64,000 nt of DNA from Brevibacillus brevis (GCF_022026395.1 NZ_CP041767.1:1313501-1377500), one strand, 5' to 3'. Positions 45,055-56,748 are shown, counted from the first letter of the stretch. Made by a program: numbers and translations. Notes: generated by a model from the sequence alone, not told the origin.

Positions 45055-46383
45055 GTGAAAGAGGGAATTTTGTTGAAGCTGCGACTAGGCGTAATAGGCG
45101 CGGATGATTCACTTGCCATCATCGAATCAGTCATGCGAGAGTTTCCCGAAATTGAATACTTGCCGATTGTCTATTGGAAAGAAGAAGAAATCCTCGATCT
45201 GATCATGCCGCATGTGGATGAGGTGGATATGTGGCTTTTCTCCGGACAAGTCCCTTATGCCATGGTGAGCGAGTCAGGCAAGGTTCAAGTCCCGATGGCG
45301 TATGTGCCTCATCTCGGTGCGAGCTTGTACAGAACCTTGCTTCATCTGTCCCATCAATTGGGAATCCGGGTGGAGGAAGTGAGCTTTGATACATTTTCAC
45401 CAGAAGAACTGGAGCATTTTATGGATGAAGCGGGCATCGCTGGCGGCTACAAATGGCTCAAGCATTACGAGGGAGCGATCTCAGCCGATGAACTGGCGGA
45501 TTACCACGAACAGCTTTGGAGGGCAGGCAAGACAAAGGTGGCTGTCACCTGCTTGCGGACAGCAGATGTAGAGCTGGCACGCAGAGGTGTCCCAGTACAT
45601 CGGGTCGTGCCGACACGTGCAGGCGTGATTTCGGTCATTCACATGCTTTTGCGGACACACGAAATGCTTCACTTCAAAGATACCCAAATCGCTGTGCAGA
45701 TGATGGAGATCGATCCATTTCGCGAGCTTGCCGGTGGCAACTTTTCCACAGATGAATGGCAAAATGCCGAGATCAAGACGATGGAAAAGCTGTTGCGCTA
45801 CGCAAAGCATTTGCAAGGCTCACTAAAGACAGCAGGTCCCGGACGCTACGTCATTTTTACAACGCGGGGCAACCTGCAAGAAGTGACCCGTGACTATGCG
45901 ACCATGCCGGATTTGGAAGAGCTGTTTGGCATTCGCGCTGATCTGGTGACGTGCGGAATCGGGATCGGCAAGACCGCTTATGAAGCAGAGATCCACGGTG
46001 GCGCGGCTTTGCTGCACGCCAAAGAGCGCGGGGCAGGCAACTGGATGGTCTTCTTTGATGACAAAAGCATCGCAGGGCCGCTTGGTCGTGATGAACAGAT
46101 CACCTATCGGTACGACTCAGAAAAGCTGCAAGAGCTCAGTCAGCTTACCTCCCTAAGTGTCATGACGCTCGCCAAGCTGTACTCCATACTCAAAAAGCGA
46201 GGCTCTCAGGAAATTCATGCGACAGAATTAGCCTCATATCTGCAAATTCTGCCACGAAGCGCCAGACGAATCCTGATTGAACTGGAGTCAAAGGGACTAG
46301 CGCAGGTAATCAGAGAAGAAAACCCGCACCCGCGGGGCAGACCGCGAAAGGTGTATCGAATCGTATGGCAATCGCAATTGTAA
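45055..46383 (+). CDS. Winged-helix transcriptional regulator with PrpR-like sensory region
   Basis: 442 aa. GTG 45055 is preceded by AGGAGA. The N-terminal half starts LRLGVIGADDSLAIIESVMREFPEIEY and looks like the receptor part of PrpR-type regulators (Rossmann-like). A middle region contains GIRADLVTCGIGIGKTAYEAEIHGGAALLHAKERG. The C-terminus (about 370-442) is a winged HTH: MTLAKLYSILKKRGSQEIHATELASYL and RSARRILIELESKGLAQVI with a basic PRGRPRKVY wing. No neighbour points to its target. Likely a cytoplasmic one-component regulator; ligand unknown. Confidence 0.72.
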   Translation: MKEGILLKLRLGVIGADDSLAIIESVMREFPEIEYLPIVYWKEEEILDLIMPHVDEVDMWLFSGQVPYAMVSESGKVQVPMAYVPHLGASLYRTLLHLSHQLGIRVEEVSFDTFSPEELEHFMDEAGIAGGYKWLKHYEGAISADELADYHEQLWRAGKTKVAVTCLRTADVELARRGVPVHRVVPTRAGVISVIHMLLRTHEMLHFKDTQIAVQMMEIDPFRELAGGNFSTDEWQNAEIKTMEKLLRYAKHLQGSLKTAGPGRYVIFTTRGNLQEVTRDYATMPDLEELFGIRADLVTCGIGIGKTAYEAEIHGGAALLHAKERGAGNWMVFFDDKSIAGPLGRDEQITYRYDSEKLQELSQLTSLSVMTLAKLYSILKKRGSQEIHATELASYLQILPRSARRILIELESKGLAQVIREENPHPRGRPRKVYRIVWQSQL

Positions 46384-46398
46384 TAAATTTACCAATTA

Positions 46399-46428
46399 AT
46401 CATTTCTTTCGGGAAATGATTTTTTTGT
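46399..46428 (+). terminator. Terminator after winged-helix regulator
   Basis: TCATTTC-TTTCGG-GAAATGA followed by TTTTTTT. Confidence 0.8.
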
Positions 46429-46501
46429 CGTTAAAAAATTGTTCTCAAATTCACATTTATGACAAATAATAAGAGATGTAAACAACTATGAAATTACATA
46501 A

Positions 46502-48121
<1,620 letters not shown>

Positions 48122-48167
48122 TCACTAAAGTATTTTGCGACACGAAATATTTGTCATACTATTAAAA

Positions 48168-48205
48168 ATTGTCTTGCTCCTATTGTGGGGCAAGACAATT
48201 TTTTG
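48168..48205 (+). terminator. Terminator after neutral protease
   Basis: AATTGTCTTGCTCC ... GGGGCAAGACAATT stem followed by TTTT. Confidence 0.9.
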
Positions 48206-48257
48206 TATGTTGATGGTAATTTACCTTGTGTGTATATGGAGTAGAAAGGAGTATCTC

Positions 48258-49211
48258 ATGGATCATCTAAAAAACATAGTGAGACACCATTATGATATAG
48301 ACGTTGTTGATGTGACCCCTCAACAAGGTGGATGGTCGGCGCTTGCTTATAAAGTCATTAGCCACCAGCACTCCTATTTCTTGAAGGTCTATGAAAAAAG
48401 CAGAGCATCTACGCCCAAGTGGACAGCGCTGATCGATAAGTATGTTCCCATCATCCAATGGCTGTCAGGTCAGACCAGACTGCAAGGCAAAATTCCAGTT
48501 CCGCTGCTGACTAGAAACGCAGCATTTAAACATGAAGACGACATGGGGATTTATCAACTGTTTTTATATATTGAGGGGAAAACCATTGGGAGCCAAGTGT
48601 TAAACTCGATGCAAGTTCGCCAGTTGGCAGAAATCATAGCAGAGTTGCATTTGTACACAGAAGAAATCCCGGTCAGTACGGCTGCCATCAAGGAAGACTT
48701 CCGCATCCCATTTGCCGAGCAGTTTAGAGAAATGCTGAATGAAGATATCCATCGTCTGCCTGATGATGTGGATGAAATCGTCAGACCTTTTGTAAACGTA
48801 CTGGCTGACCGCATGAATAAGTTGGAGATGATTGCAGAGGAATTGCGAGGCAGTGAGGTGAAAATGAAGCTTTGCCATACGGATATTCACAACTGGAACC
48901 TGATGCAATCTGATCACCAGCTCATTCTCATAGACTGGGAAGGATTGAAGCTGGCTCCAGTAGAAGCCGATCTGATGTTTTTGGTAGATGAGCCTTTTTT
49001 TGAGGAGTTTATGACTACCTATCGGAAGACACATCCAAATTATGTGATCAATCGACAAGCGCTGGAATTCTATCAAATCCGGCGTAGGCTGGAAGATATA
49101 GGTGAACTGCTAGAGCAGCTTCTGTTTGATGAGCAGGAAGAACAAGATCGAGTGGAGACGATCGGACATTTGAAAGGGGAATTGAGGAAGATTGATAGCA
49201 GGGAGGCTTAA
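48258..49211 (+). CDS. Aminoglycoside-phosphotransferase-family kinase
   Basis: 317 aa from ATG 48258 (AAAGGAG upstream; the frame is open 123 nt further). Protein-kinase-like fold of the APH family: GGWSALAYKVISHQHSYFLKVYE (ATP-binding lobe with Lys), catalytic loop LCHTDIHNWNLM and metal-binding LILIDWEGLKLAPVEADLMFL. The family contains antibiotic kinases, fructosamine kinases and choline-type kinases; substrate cannot be read from sequence. Paired with a small HEAT-like gene 1 bp downstream, so likely cotranscribed. Confidence 0.85.
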   Translation: MDHLKNIVRHHYDIDVVDVTPQQGGWSALAYKVISHQHSYFLKVYEKSRASTPKWTALIDKYVPIIQWLSGQTRLQGKIPVPLLTRNAAFKHEDDMGIYQLFLYIEGKTIGSQVLNSMQVRQLAEIIAELHLYTEEIPVSTAAIKEDFRIPFAEQFREMLNEDIHRLPDDVDEIVRPFVNVLADRMNKLEMIAEELRGSEVKMKLCHTDIHNWNLMQSDHQLILIDWEGLKLAPVEADLMFLVDEPFFEEFMTTYRKTHPNYVINRQALEFYQIRRRLEDIGELLEQLLFDEQEEQDRVETIGHLKGELRKIDSREA

Positions 49212-49212
49212 C

Positions 49213-49650
49213 ATGATAGACGTTACTTACTTGGAAAGGTTATTCCTAAATAGAAGGGAAGATCTACATCTCAGATTGGGTGATATTGGTGATTTGCTCG
49301 AGTATGGAAACCCTAATCGAAATGACGTTATCACATTTACAAAGTATGTCCTGGAACTTGCGATTGCAGAGGAAAACTTTGAAGTAAAGGAAAGTTTGTT
49401 TTATCTACTCATGAATGCAGTAACCTTTCAAGGAGTCGCAAGAAATGTAGAATGGGAGCCATTAGCAGATGTTCTGCCAACACTGGAAGACGCTATCCTT
49501 ATTTATGCATTAACCATCCTTGGTTTTTCAAAAAACCGAAAATTTATAAAAGTAATTGAGCCGTACTTACATTCTCCGAACGATTCTATTAGGGAAACTG
49601 CGGCGGAAGCATTGGAGGAAATCAATTATTACGTAGAAGGATCTCCGTAA
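49213..49650 (+). CDS. Small HEAT-repeat-like protein
   Basis: 145 aa from ATG 49213, with GGGAGG at the end of the preceding gene. All-helical, with hydrophobic periodicity and a C-terminal HEAT-like unit (FIKVIEPYLHSPNDSIRETAAEALEEI). No enzymatic motif. Its position right behind the kinase suggests translational coupling. Unknown function. Confidence 0.7.
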   Translation: MIDVTYLERLFLNRREDLHLRLGDIGDLLEYGNPNRNDVITFTKYVLELAIAEENFEVKESLFYLLMNAVTFQGVARNVEWEPLADVLPTLEDAILIYALTILGFSKNRKFIKVIEPYLHSPNDSIRETAAEALEEINYYVEGSP

Positions 49651-49800
49651 GGAAATCGAACAGCTATTGAGACAGTCTAGGACTTTATTTCAGGGGGCCA
49701 TGGCTGCCTCCTTTTCAAAATAGACAGACTATTATACAATTAAGGACATAACCGTTAATCAACCGTTATTGGCTTTACATAGAAGGGGGAGTGGCGCGTC

Positions 49801-51024
49801 ATGATCAATTCGGATCGATTGTGGGATCGATTGGGACAGCTTGGCAACGTCGGGAAGCAAGAGGCGGGCGGCATCACGCGGTTGTCTTTTACGCCTGAGG
49901 AAAGGGCGGCAAAAGATCTCGTCACAGGCTTTATGAAAGAAGCAGGTCTCACCGTTCGCGAAGATGAGGTTGGGAACTTGATTGGGCGAAAAGAAGGGAA
50001 AAATCCGGCAGCTCCTGTCGTTTTGGTTGGCTCGCATATCGACTCCGTACCAAATGGCGGCGATTATGACGGCCCACTTGGCGTGCTGGCTGGCGTAGAA
50101 GTTTTACAGACGATGCAAGAACAGGGAATCGAAACAGAGCATCCGATCGAAGTCATCGCGTTCACAGATGAAGAAGGAACCCGTTTTGGTTACGGGATGA
50201 TCGGCAGTCGCGGTATCGCGGGTCTGATCAAGCGTGACGAGCTGGAACAAGCAGACAAGAATGGGGTCACGATTGCCGAAGCAATGCGACAAACAGGGCT
50301 TGATCCAGACCGCACCAGTCTCGCCGCGAGAACGCCTGGAAGTGTAAAAGCTTATGTGGAACTACATATCGAGCAAGGTAAAGTACTGGAAAGCCGCGAC
50401 CTATCTGTCGGGATCGTGACAGGAGTGGCGGGCCCGCTCTGGTTGAATTTCGTGCTGGAGGGAGAAGCCGGTCATGCCGGGGCAACGCCGATGAATTTGC
50501 GCCGTGATCCGATGGCAGCAGCCGCTCAAGTGATGCTGGTCATCGAGGAAGAAGCCGGACGGACAGGAACCAGTGTAGGAACGGTTGGACGCCTGCAAGC
50601 ATTCCCAGGCGGGGTGAATGTCATTCCTGGACGAGTCGAGTTTTCGCTTGATTTGCGCGACGTGGACGAAGCGATCCGCGATGAAGTGGAACAGCGCATT
50701 TACGAACGGGCCAAAGCGATTTGTGCTGAGCGCAATGTGACGTTGAAAGTAGAGCTGCTGCAACGTATAGCTCCTGCTGTATGCTCGGACGATATCCAGC
50801 ATGCTGTAGCCGAAGCATGTGAAGCAGAAGGCTTGGAAGCATTTAGACTGCCGAGTGGCGCAGGGCATGATTGCATGCAGCTGGTTGAACTGTGCCCGGT
50901 TGGCATGATTTTCGTCAGGTCCAAGGATGGCATTAGCCACAACCCGGCAGAGTTTACGACAAAAGAGGATTGTGCGAACGGAGCACAAGTACTGTACCGC
51001 ACCGTTTTATCCTTAGCAAAATAG
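49801..51024 (+). CDS. M20-type Zn-dependent hydrolase (N-carbamoyl-L-amino acid hydrolase / allantoate amidohydrolase-like)
   Basis: 407 aa. Metal-binding blocks of the hydantoinase/carbamoylase branch of M20: [22 protein letters not shown] (His, Asp), [10 protein letters not shown] (Glu), [14 protein letters not shown] (His), and GAGHDCMQL near the C-terminus. The dimerisation insert ([22 protein letters not shown]) is present. Members release ammonia and CO2 from N-carbamoyl amino acids, allantoate or ureidoglycolate; the substrate is not decided by sequence. AGAAGGGGGAG ribosome-binding site. Followed 50 bp later by a second M20 hydrolase, probably one operon for amino-acid or amide nitrogen use. 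Confidence 0.9.
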   Translation: MINSDRLWDRLGQLGNVGKQEAGGITRLSFTPEERAAKDLVTGFMKEAGLTVREDEVGNLIGRKEGKNPAAPVVLVGSHIDSVPNGGDYDGPLGVLAGVEVLQTMQEQGIETEHPIEVIAFTDEEGTRFGYGMIGSRGIAGLIKRDELEQADKNGVTIAEAMRQTGLDPDRTSLAARTPGSVKAYVELHIEQGKVLESRDLSVGIVTGVAGPLWLNFVLEGEAGHAGATPMNLRRDPMAAAAQVMLVIEEEAGRTGTSVGTVGRLQAFPGGVNVIPGRVEFSLDLRDVDEAIRDEVEQRIYERAKAICAERNVTLKVELLQRIAPAVCSDDIQHAVAEACEAEGLEAFRLPSGAGHDCMQLVELCPVGMIFVRSKDGISHNPAEFTTKEDCANGAQVLYRTVLSLAK

Positions 51025-51074
51025 GCATATGAGATAGTAAGTGGGGGAGCCACGAAAATCAGGAGGAGAGCGGC

Positions 51075-52262
51075 ATGACAGCAATAGCAGTGGTAACACT
51101 TAATAAGGCGGTCGAAGAAATCATGGATCAGGTAATTGCGTGGAGACGCTATTTGCACGAGAACCCTGAATTATCCTTCCATGAAGAAAAAACAGCACAG
51201 TTTGTATACGAGACATTGCTTTCTTTTGGCAATCTGGAAGTGTCCAGACCGACGAAAAACAGTGTGATGGCCAGATTGATCGGTTCCCAGCCTGGAAAAG
51301 TGCTTGCCATGCGCGCTGACATGGATGCATTGCCGATTACGGAAGAGAATACGTTTGAATTCGTCTCGAAAAATCCTGGCGTTATGCATGCGTGCGGACA
51401 TGATGGACATACTTCCATGCTGCTCGGAACAGCAAAGCTGCTGTCCGGGATGAAGGATCAGATCAAGGGAGAGGTTCGTTTCTTCTTTCAGCACGCGGAG
51501 GAAGTATATCCGGGCGGAGCGGAGGAAATGGTACAGGCAGGCGTCATGGACGGCGTAGACATGGTGATTGGTACGCATCTGTGGTCGACGATGGAGTTTG
51601 GGACAGTGGGTATCTGCCCAGGTCCAATGATGGCAGCTCCCGATACGTTCTGGATCACGGTACTTGGAAAAGGCGGACATGCGGCGCTCCCGCATGAAAC
51701 GATCGACAGCATCGCGATTGCGGCACAAGTGGTGACCAACCTCCAACACATCGTATCCCGCAATGCCGATCCCCTCGATAATCTGGTTCTCTCTGTCACA
51801 CAATTTGTGGGGGGAACGACACACAACGTCATTCCGGGTGCGGTAGAGATTTGCGGGACAGTCCGCAGCTTTGACAAAAATCTGCGCGAGTCTGTTCCGG
51901 GACTCATGGAACGCGTGATCAAAGGCATTACAGAAGCACATGGAGCAGGGTATAAATTCAAGTATGAATTTGGCTATCGCCCGGTTATCAACGATGCCGA
52001 AGTGACGAAATTGATGGAAGAGGTCGTGGAAGAATCACTGGGAGCAGAATGGGTAGAGCATATGCGCCCAACCATGGGGGGCGAGGATTTCTCGGCCTTC
52101 CAGCAAAAAGCGCCAGGCTGCTTCTTCTACGTCGCCGCCGGAAACAAAGAAAAAGGCATCACATATCCGCACCACCATCCACGTTTTACAATCGACGAGG
52201 ATGCGCTCGAAGTCGGCGTAAAAATGTTCGTCAACGCGGCCAGAAAAATCGTGATGGAATAG
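51075..52262 (+). CDS. M20 family amidohydrolase (N-acyl-L-amino acid amidohydrolase-like)
   Basis: 395 aa of the HipO/AmaA branch. Metal site: HACGHDGHTSMLLGTAKLL, FFFQHAEEVYPGGAEEMV, GTHLWS and the C-terminal MGGEDFSAFQQ; catalytic Asp/Glu in MRADMDALPITEENTFEF. Removes acyl groups from N-acyl amino acids (hippurate-like, N-acetyl). Ribosome-binding site AGGAGGAGAG. Second gene of the pair with the carbamoylase-like enzyme; ends at a strong terminator. Confidence 0.92.
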   Translation: MTAIAVVTLNKAVEEIMDQVIAWRRYLHENPELSFHEEKTAQFVYETLLSFGNLEVSRPTKNSVMARLIGSQPGKVLAMRADMDALPITEENTFEFVSKNPGVMHACGHDGHTSMLLGTAKLLSGMKDQIKGEVRFFFQHAEEVYPGGAEEMVQAGVMDGVDMVIGTHLWSTMEFGTVGICPGPMMAAPDTFWITVLGKGGHAALPHETIDSIAIAAQVVTNLQHIVSRNADPLDNLVLSVTQFVGGTTHNVIPGAVEICGTVRSFDKNLRESVPGLMERVIKGITEAHGAGYKFKYEFGYRPVINDAEVTKLMEEVVEESLGAEWVEHMRPTMGGEDFSAFQQKAPGCFFYVAAGNKEKGITYPHHHPRFTIDEDALEVGVKMFVNAARKIVME

Positions 52263-52305
52263 AAACAGGGTAGCGATCATTCTCCAGTCATAATCCAAAA
52301 GTAAG

Positions 52306-52337
52306 GCAGCTTGTCAATGTGGCAAGCTGCTTTTTTA
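52306..52337 (+). terminator. Terminator after M20 operon
   Basis: GCAGCTTG-TCAATGTGG-CAAGCTGC stem followed by TTTTTT. Confidence 0.88.
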
Positions 52338-52637
52338 CGTTTACCTCCCAAAAGAGCCCGCAAATCCGGGACTCAGGTAGTGGTACGTAATGCGTGTGTT
52401 TTGTTGTGTTTGTGGTTGATGTGTTGTGTATTTAATTTGTAATTTATTGTTTTTTCTTTTGATTTTAATAAACCCTCAACACTGCAGCTATAAAATGAAT
52501 GCAAACAGACCTGGATTCTTTCTAAGTGATAGGGATCGGGGCAGAAAAAGGGAGGCTTGATAATTACGTAAGCAAGTGATGAAGCAAATCAAGCCGATGA
52601 AAAGAAAATGAATTGAGATCAGAGGAGGAGAGGTATC
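52338..52637. other. T-rich leader before the phosphodiesterase gene
   Basis: 300 bp without a gene. A TTGTTGTG-rich stretch (about 52395-52430) and a T/A-rich stretch (52430-52475) precede the gene. I see no confident Pho box, promoter or riboswitch. Confidence 0.45.
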
Positions 52638-54704
52638 ATGAAAAAAATCCTGAACCAAAAAGGACTTGCTGCCCTTTTAACAGTTACAACTCTCGTTACC
52701 GGTGGAGTCATCGCACCAGCTCCATTTCTGAATTCGTCTGTTTATGCGACGGCAGAGGCGGCGAAAGAACTCCCATCTGAAAAGCAACTCTATCGTTTCC
52801 TGTTTGAGAATAGCATAGAGGATAGCTCAGAATCTCACTATCCAGTGCAAGTGTTCGGAACACCAACGTTCGTGGAAGGACGTGTAGGATTGGGGAAATC
52901 CATTCACTTCCAGTCAACCTCAAAAGACAATGCAACCTGGATAGATCTGGGTGAAAATGACGAAATGAAGTTTGGGGAAACACAAGATTTCACCATTGCC
53001 TTCTGGGTAAAATCTCCTGGCGTTGACGCTGATCCTGGCATTATCTCCAATAAAAACTGGTCAAGCGGTGGTAACGTGGGGTGGTTCATCGGACTGCAAG
53101 GTTCTACGTTAAAGTGGAATTGGCGCACATCCGACAGCTCCCGTCTCGATGCAACGATTCCAAACATTGCGGATAATGCATGGCACTATGTCGTCGTTTC
53201 TCATGATCGGGGTGAACTGGCAACGATCTACGTCGACGGTAAAGTAGCAAAAACAATCGACATCAGCCAATCCAAGGGAACAATCGACACTAGCTTCACT
53301 ACCAAGATTGGAGTAGATGGCGCTGGAAACCATTTTGGAAACCGCTATGACGTACAGTTGGACCAATTGCAGATTCTGAGTCGTACCGTTACAGATGAAG
53401 AAGTAGCTGATAGTTACGCAAGTGCTCCGAAAATTCCAGTGAAGAGCATTTCATTGGATCAGAAGGAGCTCGAATTGAAAGCTGGAGCAACGATGCCTGT
53501 TACAGTTGTAATTTCCCCGAAAGAAGCATCCGTTCAGGATGTCAGATGGAGTTCCAACAACAAAGAAGTCGCGAAGGTCGAAATGGTCAATGGACGCCCA
53601 ACTGTTGTAGCAGGTAAACCGGGCAAAGCAAAACTCACAGTGAAAACTGTCGATGGAGGCAAAACGGCGAAAGCGGAAGTAATCGTTACGAATTCGATTG
53701 ACGTATCGGGAGACGGCCTCCTAACCGAGGAAGATTTGAACGTCATTATGAACAACCAAAAGAGCCGCTTCGGTGACCGGCGCTGGGAAAAAGCGCAACA
53801 CGCGGATATTAACAATGACAAGAAAGTGGACAAAGCCGATGTGGAGATGATGAAAGAAAAGCTGGCTCCATATGAGAACGAGTTCCTTTACAGACGTGTC
53901 GTGGTAATCGGCATCGATGGTGCAGGGAATGCAGTCAAAGATCCGGAAGCAAAAGCGACGAATATCTTGAAACTGATCGAAGAAGGTGCTGGAACATTTG
54001 AAGCCAAAGCAGAGCTGCCCACGATCAGTGCGCAAAACTGGGGATCTATCCTGCATGGCGTCACTCCTGACAAGCATCAATTGACAAACGATAGCGTAGC
54101 GGCTACTCCTTATCCGGAGAAAAACGAGTATCCTTCCTATATGAAGCTGTTGAAACAAGAGCGTCCTAAGCTCCAGCAAGCTTCCTTCGCTACATGGAGC
54201 CCGATCAATATCGGTATCATTGAAGATTCAGCAGGTTCTTACAAGCAAAACAGCGGGTCGGATGAAGCGACTGCGAAAAAAGTAGTCGATTATATCAAAA
54301 AAGAGGGTGAAAATACTCGTAACATTTTCGTTCATCTGGATGAAGTCGACGGGGCTGGTCACAATCAAGGCTATTTCACACCGGCATTTTATAAAAAGCT
54401 CCAAAAAGCAGATGAGTATGTAGGTAATATCCTCGAGGCACTGGAAGAGGAAGGACTGATGGAGGATAGCCTGATTATCATTACGACTGACCACGGTGGG
54501 AAAGGGACAGGGCATGGGGGTTCTTCACCGGGAGAACAGACGATTTTCTGGGCGGCAAAAGGTGGCTCCATCACGCCTGGTACAGAGCTCTCAGAGGTAG
54601 TAAACACAGACACTGCCGCCGTAGTAGCCCATGCGCTTCGGTTGGAATTGCCTGAAAATTGGGATGCTAAAATTCCAGAAGGGTTGTTTCAAGACAACAA
54701 GTAA
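52638..54704 (+). CDS. Secreted LamG / Big / dockerin-like / alkaline-phosphatase-superfamily phosphodiesterase
   Basis: 688 aa. Signal peptide to about residue 40; LamG-type lectin fold (about 45-250; FTIAFWVKSPGVDADPGIISNK); Big_2-like domain (about 270-352; VKSISLDQKELELKAGATM); two EF-hand/dockerin-like motifs (DVSGDGLLTEEDLNVIM and DINNDKKVDKADVEMM, about 355-415); catalytic domain (about 423-688) with VVVIGIDGAGNAV, a Thr in ELPTISAQNWGS as probable nucleophile, HLDEVDGAGHNQGYF and TTDHGGKGTGHGG. That metal set is typical of type I phosphodiesterase/nucleotide pyrophosphatases. Acts outside the cell on phosphodiesters; exact substrate unknown. GGAGGAGAG ribosome-binding site. Confidence 0.9.
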   Translation: MKKILNQKGLAALLTVTTLVTGGVIAPAPFLNSSVYATAEAAKELPSEKQLYRFLFENSIEDSSESHYPVQVFGTPTFVEGRVGLGKSIHFQSTSKDNATWIDLGENDEMKFGETQDFTIAFWVKSPGVDADPGIISNKNWSSGGNVGWFIGLQGSTLKWNWRTSDSSRLDATIPNIADNAWHYVVVSHDRGELATIYVDGKVAKTIDISQSKGTIDTSFTTKIGVDGAGNHFGNRYDVQLDQLQILSRTVTDEEVADSYASAPKIPVKSISLDQKELELKAGATMPVTVVISPKEASVQDVRWSSNNKEVAKVEMVNGRPTVVAGKPGKAKLTVKTVDGGKTAKAEVIVTNSIDVSGDGLLTEEDLNVIMNNQKSRFGDRRWEKAQHADINNDKKVDKADVEMMKEKLAPYENEFLYRRVVVIGIDGAGNAVKDPEAKATNILKLIEEGAGTFEAKAELPTISAQNWGSILHGVTPDKHQLTNDSVAATPYPEKNEYPSYMKLLKQERPKLQQASFATWSPINIGIIEDSAGSYKQNSGSDEATAKKVVDYIKKEGENTRNIFVHLDEVDGAGHNQGYFTPAFYKKLQKADEYVGNILEALEEEGLMEDSLIIITTDHGGKGTGHGGSSPGEQTIFWAAKGGSITPGTELSEVVNTDTAAVVAHALRLELPENWDAKIPEGLFQDNK

Positions 54705-54747
54705 AAAGACCCTGGCTGTTTTTAACCGACTCGAAAATTTTAAAAAC

Positions 54748-54799
54748 TAAAAAGTTATTCCTTATTCCACCATGGTGTAATAGGGGATAACTTTTTTCT
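54748..54799 (+). terminator. Terminator after phosphodiesterase
   Basis: AAAGTTATTCC ... GGGGATAACTTT with an inner CCACCATGGTG palindrome, followed by TTTC. Confidence 0.75.
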
Positions 54800-54820
54800 T
54801 TCCAGCTAGTGACAACGAAA

Positions 54821-55417
54821 CTAGTACAGACGAATCAGCTTTTGCCAAAAGGAAGTTTTTCTACTTGCGTCCTTGATCTTTGCCAACTCGATTTTGGCAT
54901 CCATAATGTCATTCATTGCCTTGGTCAAGCGGCGATCTCGTTCCTTCAGGTTGTTGGTAATATAGGTTTCCTGCTTTTCGACACGGGCTAACAGCGCCAA
55001 GTAGGCAGCGTCTTGTTGCTGGACATGGGAAGCCAAGGCATGCAGCTTTTCATCCAGTTCTTCAATAACGGCAGTATGGTTCAAAGCTGGATGTGAGGAA
55101 ACAGGGGCAGCGAATGCAACCGCAACGGCTGTTTCCTTTCGGGCAGGTTCAGGTGAGCTTTGCGTAGCAACCATTCGGGCAGCTTCATCTTGCGGAATGA
55201 GTTGATCCTTTGTTAAGGTATAAAACCGCTGAAGACACGTAATATCAACCTGCCTGTACTCCCGACGATTCTGACTATCTCGCAAAAACCAGTAGCCGTG
55301 CTGTTCCAAGAGCACGCTCCACTTGCGCAGGGTGCTGGCCCCAATACCTAACAGTCCCGCAACTTCTCTGCCACTGTATGTTCTCTCCCGTGCCAATAAC
55401 TCGATAACCTCTCCCAT
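54821..55417 (-). CDS. MerR-type HTH protein with C-terminal coiled coil
   Basis: 198 aa from ATG 55417, set by AGGAGGGATT; the frame is open further upstream without such a site. N-terminal MerR-like winged HTH (YSGREVAGLLGIGASTLRKWSVLLEQHGYWFLRDSQNRREYRQVDI), a linker rich in Ala/Pro, then a coiled coil (VIEELDEKLHALASHVQQQDAAYLALLARVEKQ...) and a basic tail. This layout resembles RacA-type chromosome-anchoring or sporulation-linked DNA-binding proteins rather than a metal-responsive MerR. Assignment beyond the DNA-binding domain is uncertain. Confidence 0.75.
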   Translation of the reverse strand: MGEVIELLARERTYSGREVAGLLGIGASTLRKWSVLLEQHGYWFLRDSQNRREYRQVDITCLQRFYTLTKDQLIPQDEAARMVATQSSPEPARKETAVAVAFAAPVSSHPALNHTAVIEELDEKLHALASHVQQQDAAYLALLARVEKQETYITNNLKERDRRLTKAMNDIMDAKIELAKIKDASRKTSFWQKLIRLY

Positions 55418-55701
55418 AGAAATCCCTCCTCTGACGTAAGTCCGCTCATCTCTTGCTATACCGTTTCTGTACGTGAAAATGGTTTTCCTTTTGGAATCGT
55501 GCGACAAAATCTCACAGTGTTCGTGAACGGAGGACGGTTTTGGCGTCACTATGCCACCAGACGACAAAGTTGGTAAGAGAGTGTAGGGCAAAATAAGGAC
55601 AAATGACGGACGGGTACAAGTACATTTTCTCTTTCACTCCGCATTTGCTCAATAGGGCTATGCCAAATGTACATAGGATGCATGAGAAGGAGGGATTGAC
55701 C

Positions 55702-55899
55702 ATGTCATTTAAAGACCAAGTAAAAAAATTCGAAGGCAGAAATGTTAAGGTTGCTACTGTAGACGGTACTTTTTTCGGCCGTCTGGTACAAGTAAAATCG
55801 ACCACTATTATTTTGGAAGAACGCAATGGTAATCGCCGCACCATTATTCGTGATTCAAAAATTGTTGCTGTTACAGAGCATGACGGCGACGATTGCTAA
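55702..55899 (+). CDS. Small LSM/YuzF-like protein (DUF2642-like)
   Basis: 65 aa from ATG 55702, behind AAGGAGGGA. SFKDQVKKFEGRNVKVATVDG, FFGRLVQVKSTTIILEERNG and RRTIIRDSKIVAVTEH form a short beta-barrel-like pattern seen in small Bacillus spore or coat-associated proteins of the DUF2642 kind. The frame extends upstream but without a ribosome-binding site. Function unknown. Confidence 0.75.
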   Translation: MSFKDQVKKFEGRNVKVATVDGTFFGRLVQVKSTTIILEERNGNRRTIIRDSKIVAVTEHDGDDC

Positions 55900-55931
55900 G
55901 TTCTGATTGTAGAAAATTAGAGTTTGTTTCT

Positions 55932-55960
55932 CAGGCTGTCGAGTGATCGACGGCCTTTCC
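55932..55960 (+). terminator. Terminator after YuzF-like gene
   Basis: GGCTGTCGA-GTGA-TCGACGGCC stem followed by TTTCC; weak T-run. Confidence 0.6.
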
Positions 55961-56032
55961 TATTCTTTACACCCTGCAGCATGGTAACATAAAAGGGACT
56001 GAAAAAACGTTGCGAATAGAGGGGGTACCACT

Positions 56033-56728
56033 ATGTTGGATATTCGGTTTCACGGACATTCTTCCGTGCAAGTAACAAGTGAAGGGCATTCGATTATGAT
56101 TGATCCATTTATTTCAGGAAGCCCAGTGGCAGCAACCAAGCTGGAAGACATCTCGGTTCAGTACATCCTTCTGACACATGGACACCAAGATCATATTCTG
56201 GATGCGGTAGAGTTGGCCAAGAAAAACGATGCGACAATCGTTGCAACCCATGAGCTTGCTACCTATTTGAGCTGGCAGGGAGTCAAGACCATCTCGATGA
56301 ATCTGGGAGGCTCTGTCAAACTGCCATTTGGAAAAGTGAAAATGACACAGGCGTTCCACAGCTCCGGTGTTGTGTTGGATGATGAAAAACAAATCGTGTA
56401 CACGGGAATGCCAGGGGGCTTTGTGATCGAGCTGGGTGGAAAAACGATCTATCACGCAGGGGATACAGGGCTGTTCGGTGACATGAAGCTGATCGGAGAG
56501 CGTCATAACATCGATTTGGCGTTCCTGCCGATTGGAGATGTGTTCACAATGGGACCTGAGGATGCACTCGTGGCTGCCGAGTGGGTACAAGCAGATTTTG
56601 TTGTGCCGATTCATTATGATACATTCCCGCCGATCAAACAGGATGGGGAAGCATTCGTGGCTGAGCTGGCCGAGAAAGACATCAGAGGCAAGGCATTGAA
56701 GCCAGGAGAGACGTTGCGTCTGCCATAA
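56033..56728 (+). CDS. Metal-dependent hydrolase, UPF0173 (YtkL-like) metallo-beta-lactamase fold
   Basis: 231 aa. Metallo-beta-lactamase signature [19 protein letters not shown], preceded by [10 protein letters not shown] and [10 protein letters not shown], then [22 protein letters not shown], and the C-terminal [14 protein letters not shown]. Matches the UPF0173/YtkL group, whose substrate is not established. Ribosome-binding site AGAGGGGG. Cytoplasmic. Single gene followed by a terminator. Confidence 0.93.
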   Translation: MLDIRFHGHSSVQVTSEGHSIMIDPFISGSPVAATKLEDISVQYILLTHGHQDHILDAVELAKKNDATIVATHELATYLSWQGVKTISMNLGGSVKLPFGKVKMTQAFHSSGVVLDDEKQIVYTGMPGGFVIELGGKTIYHAGDTGLFGDMKLIGERHNIDLAFLPIGDVFTMGPEDALVAAEWVQADFVVPIHYDTFPPIKQDGEAFVAELAEKDIRGKALKPGETLRLP

Positions 56729-56748
56729 CACGATCTCGATACATATTA

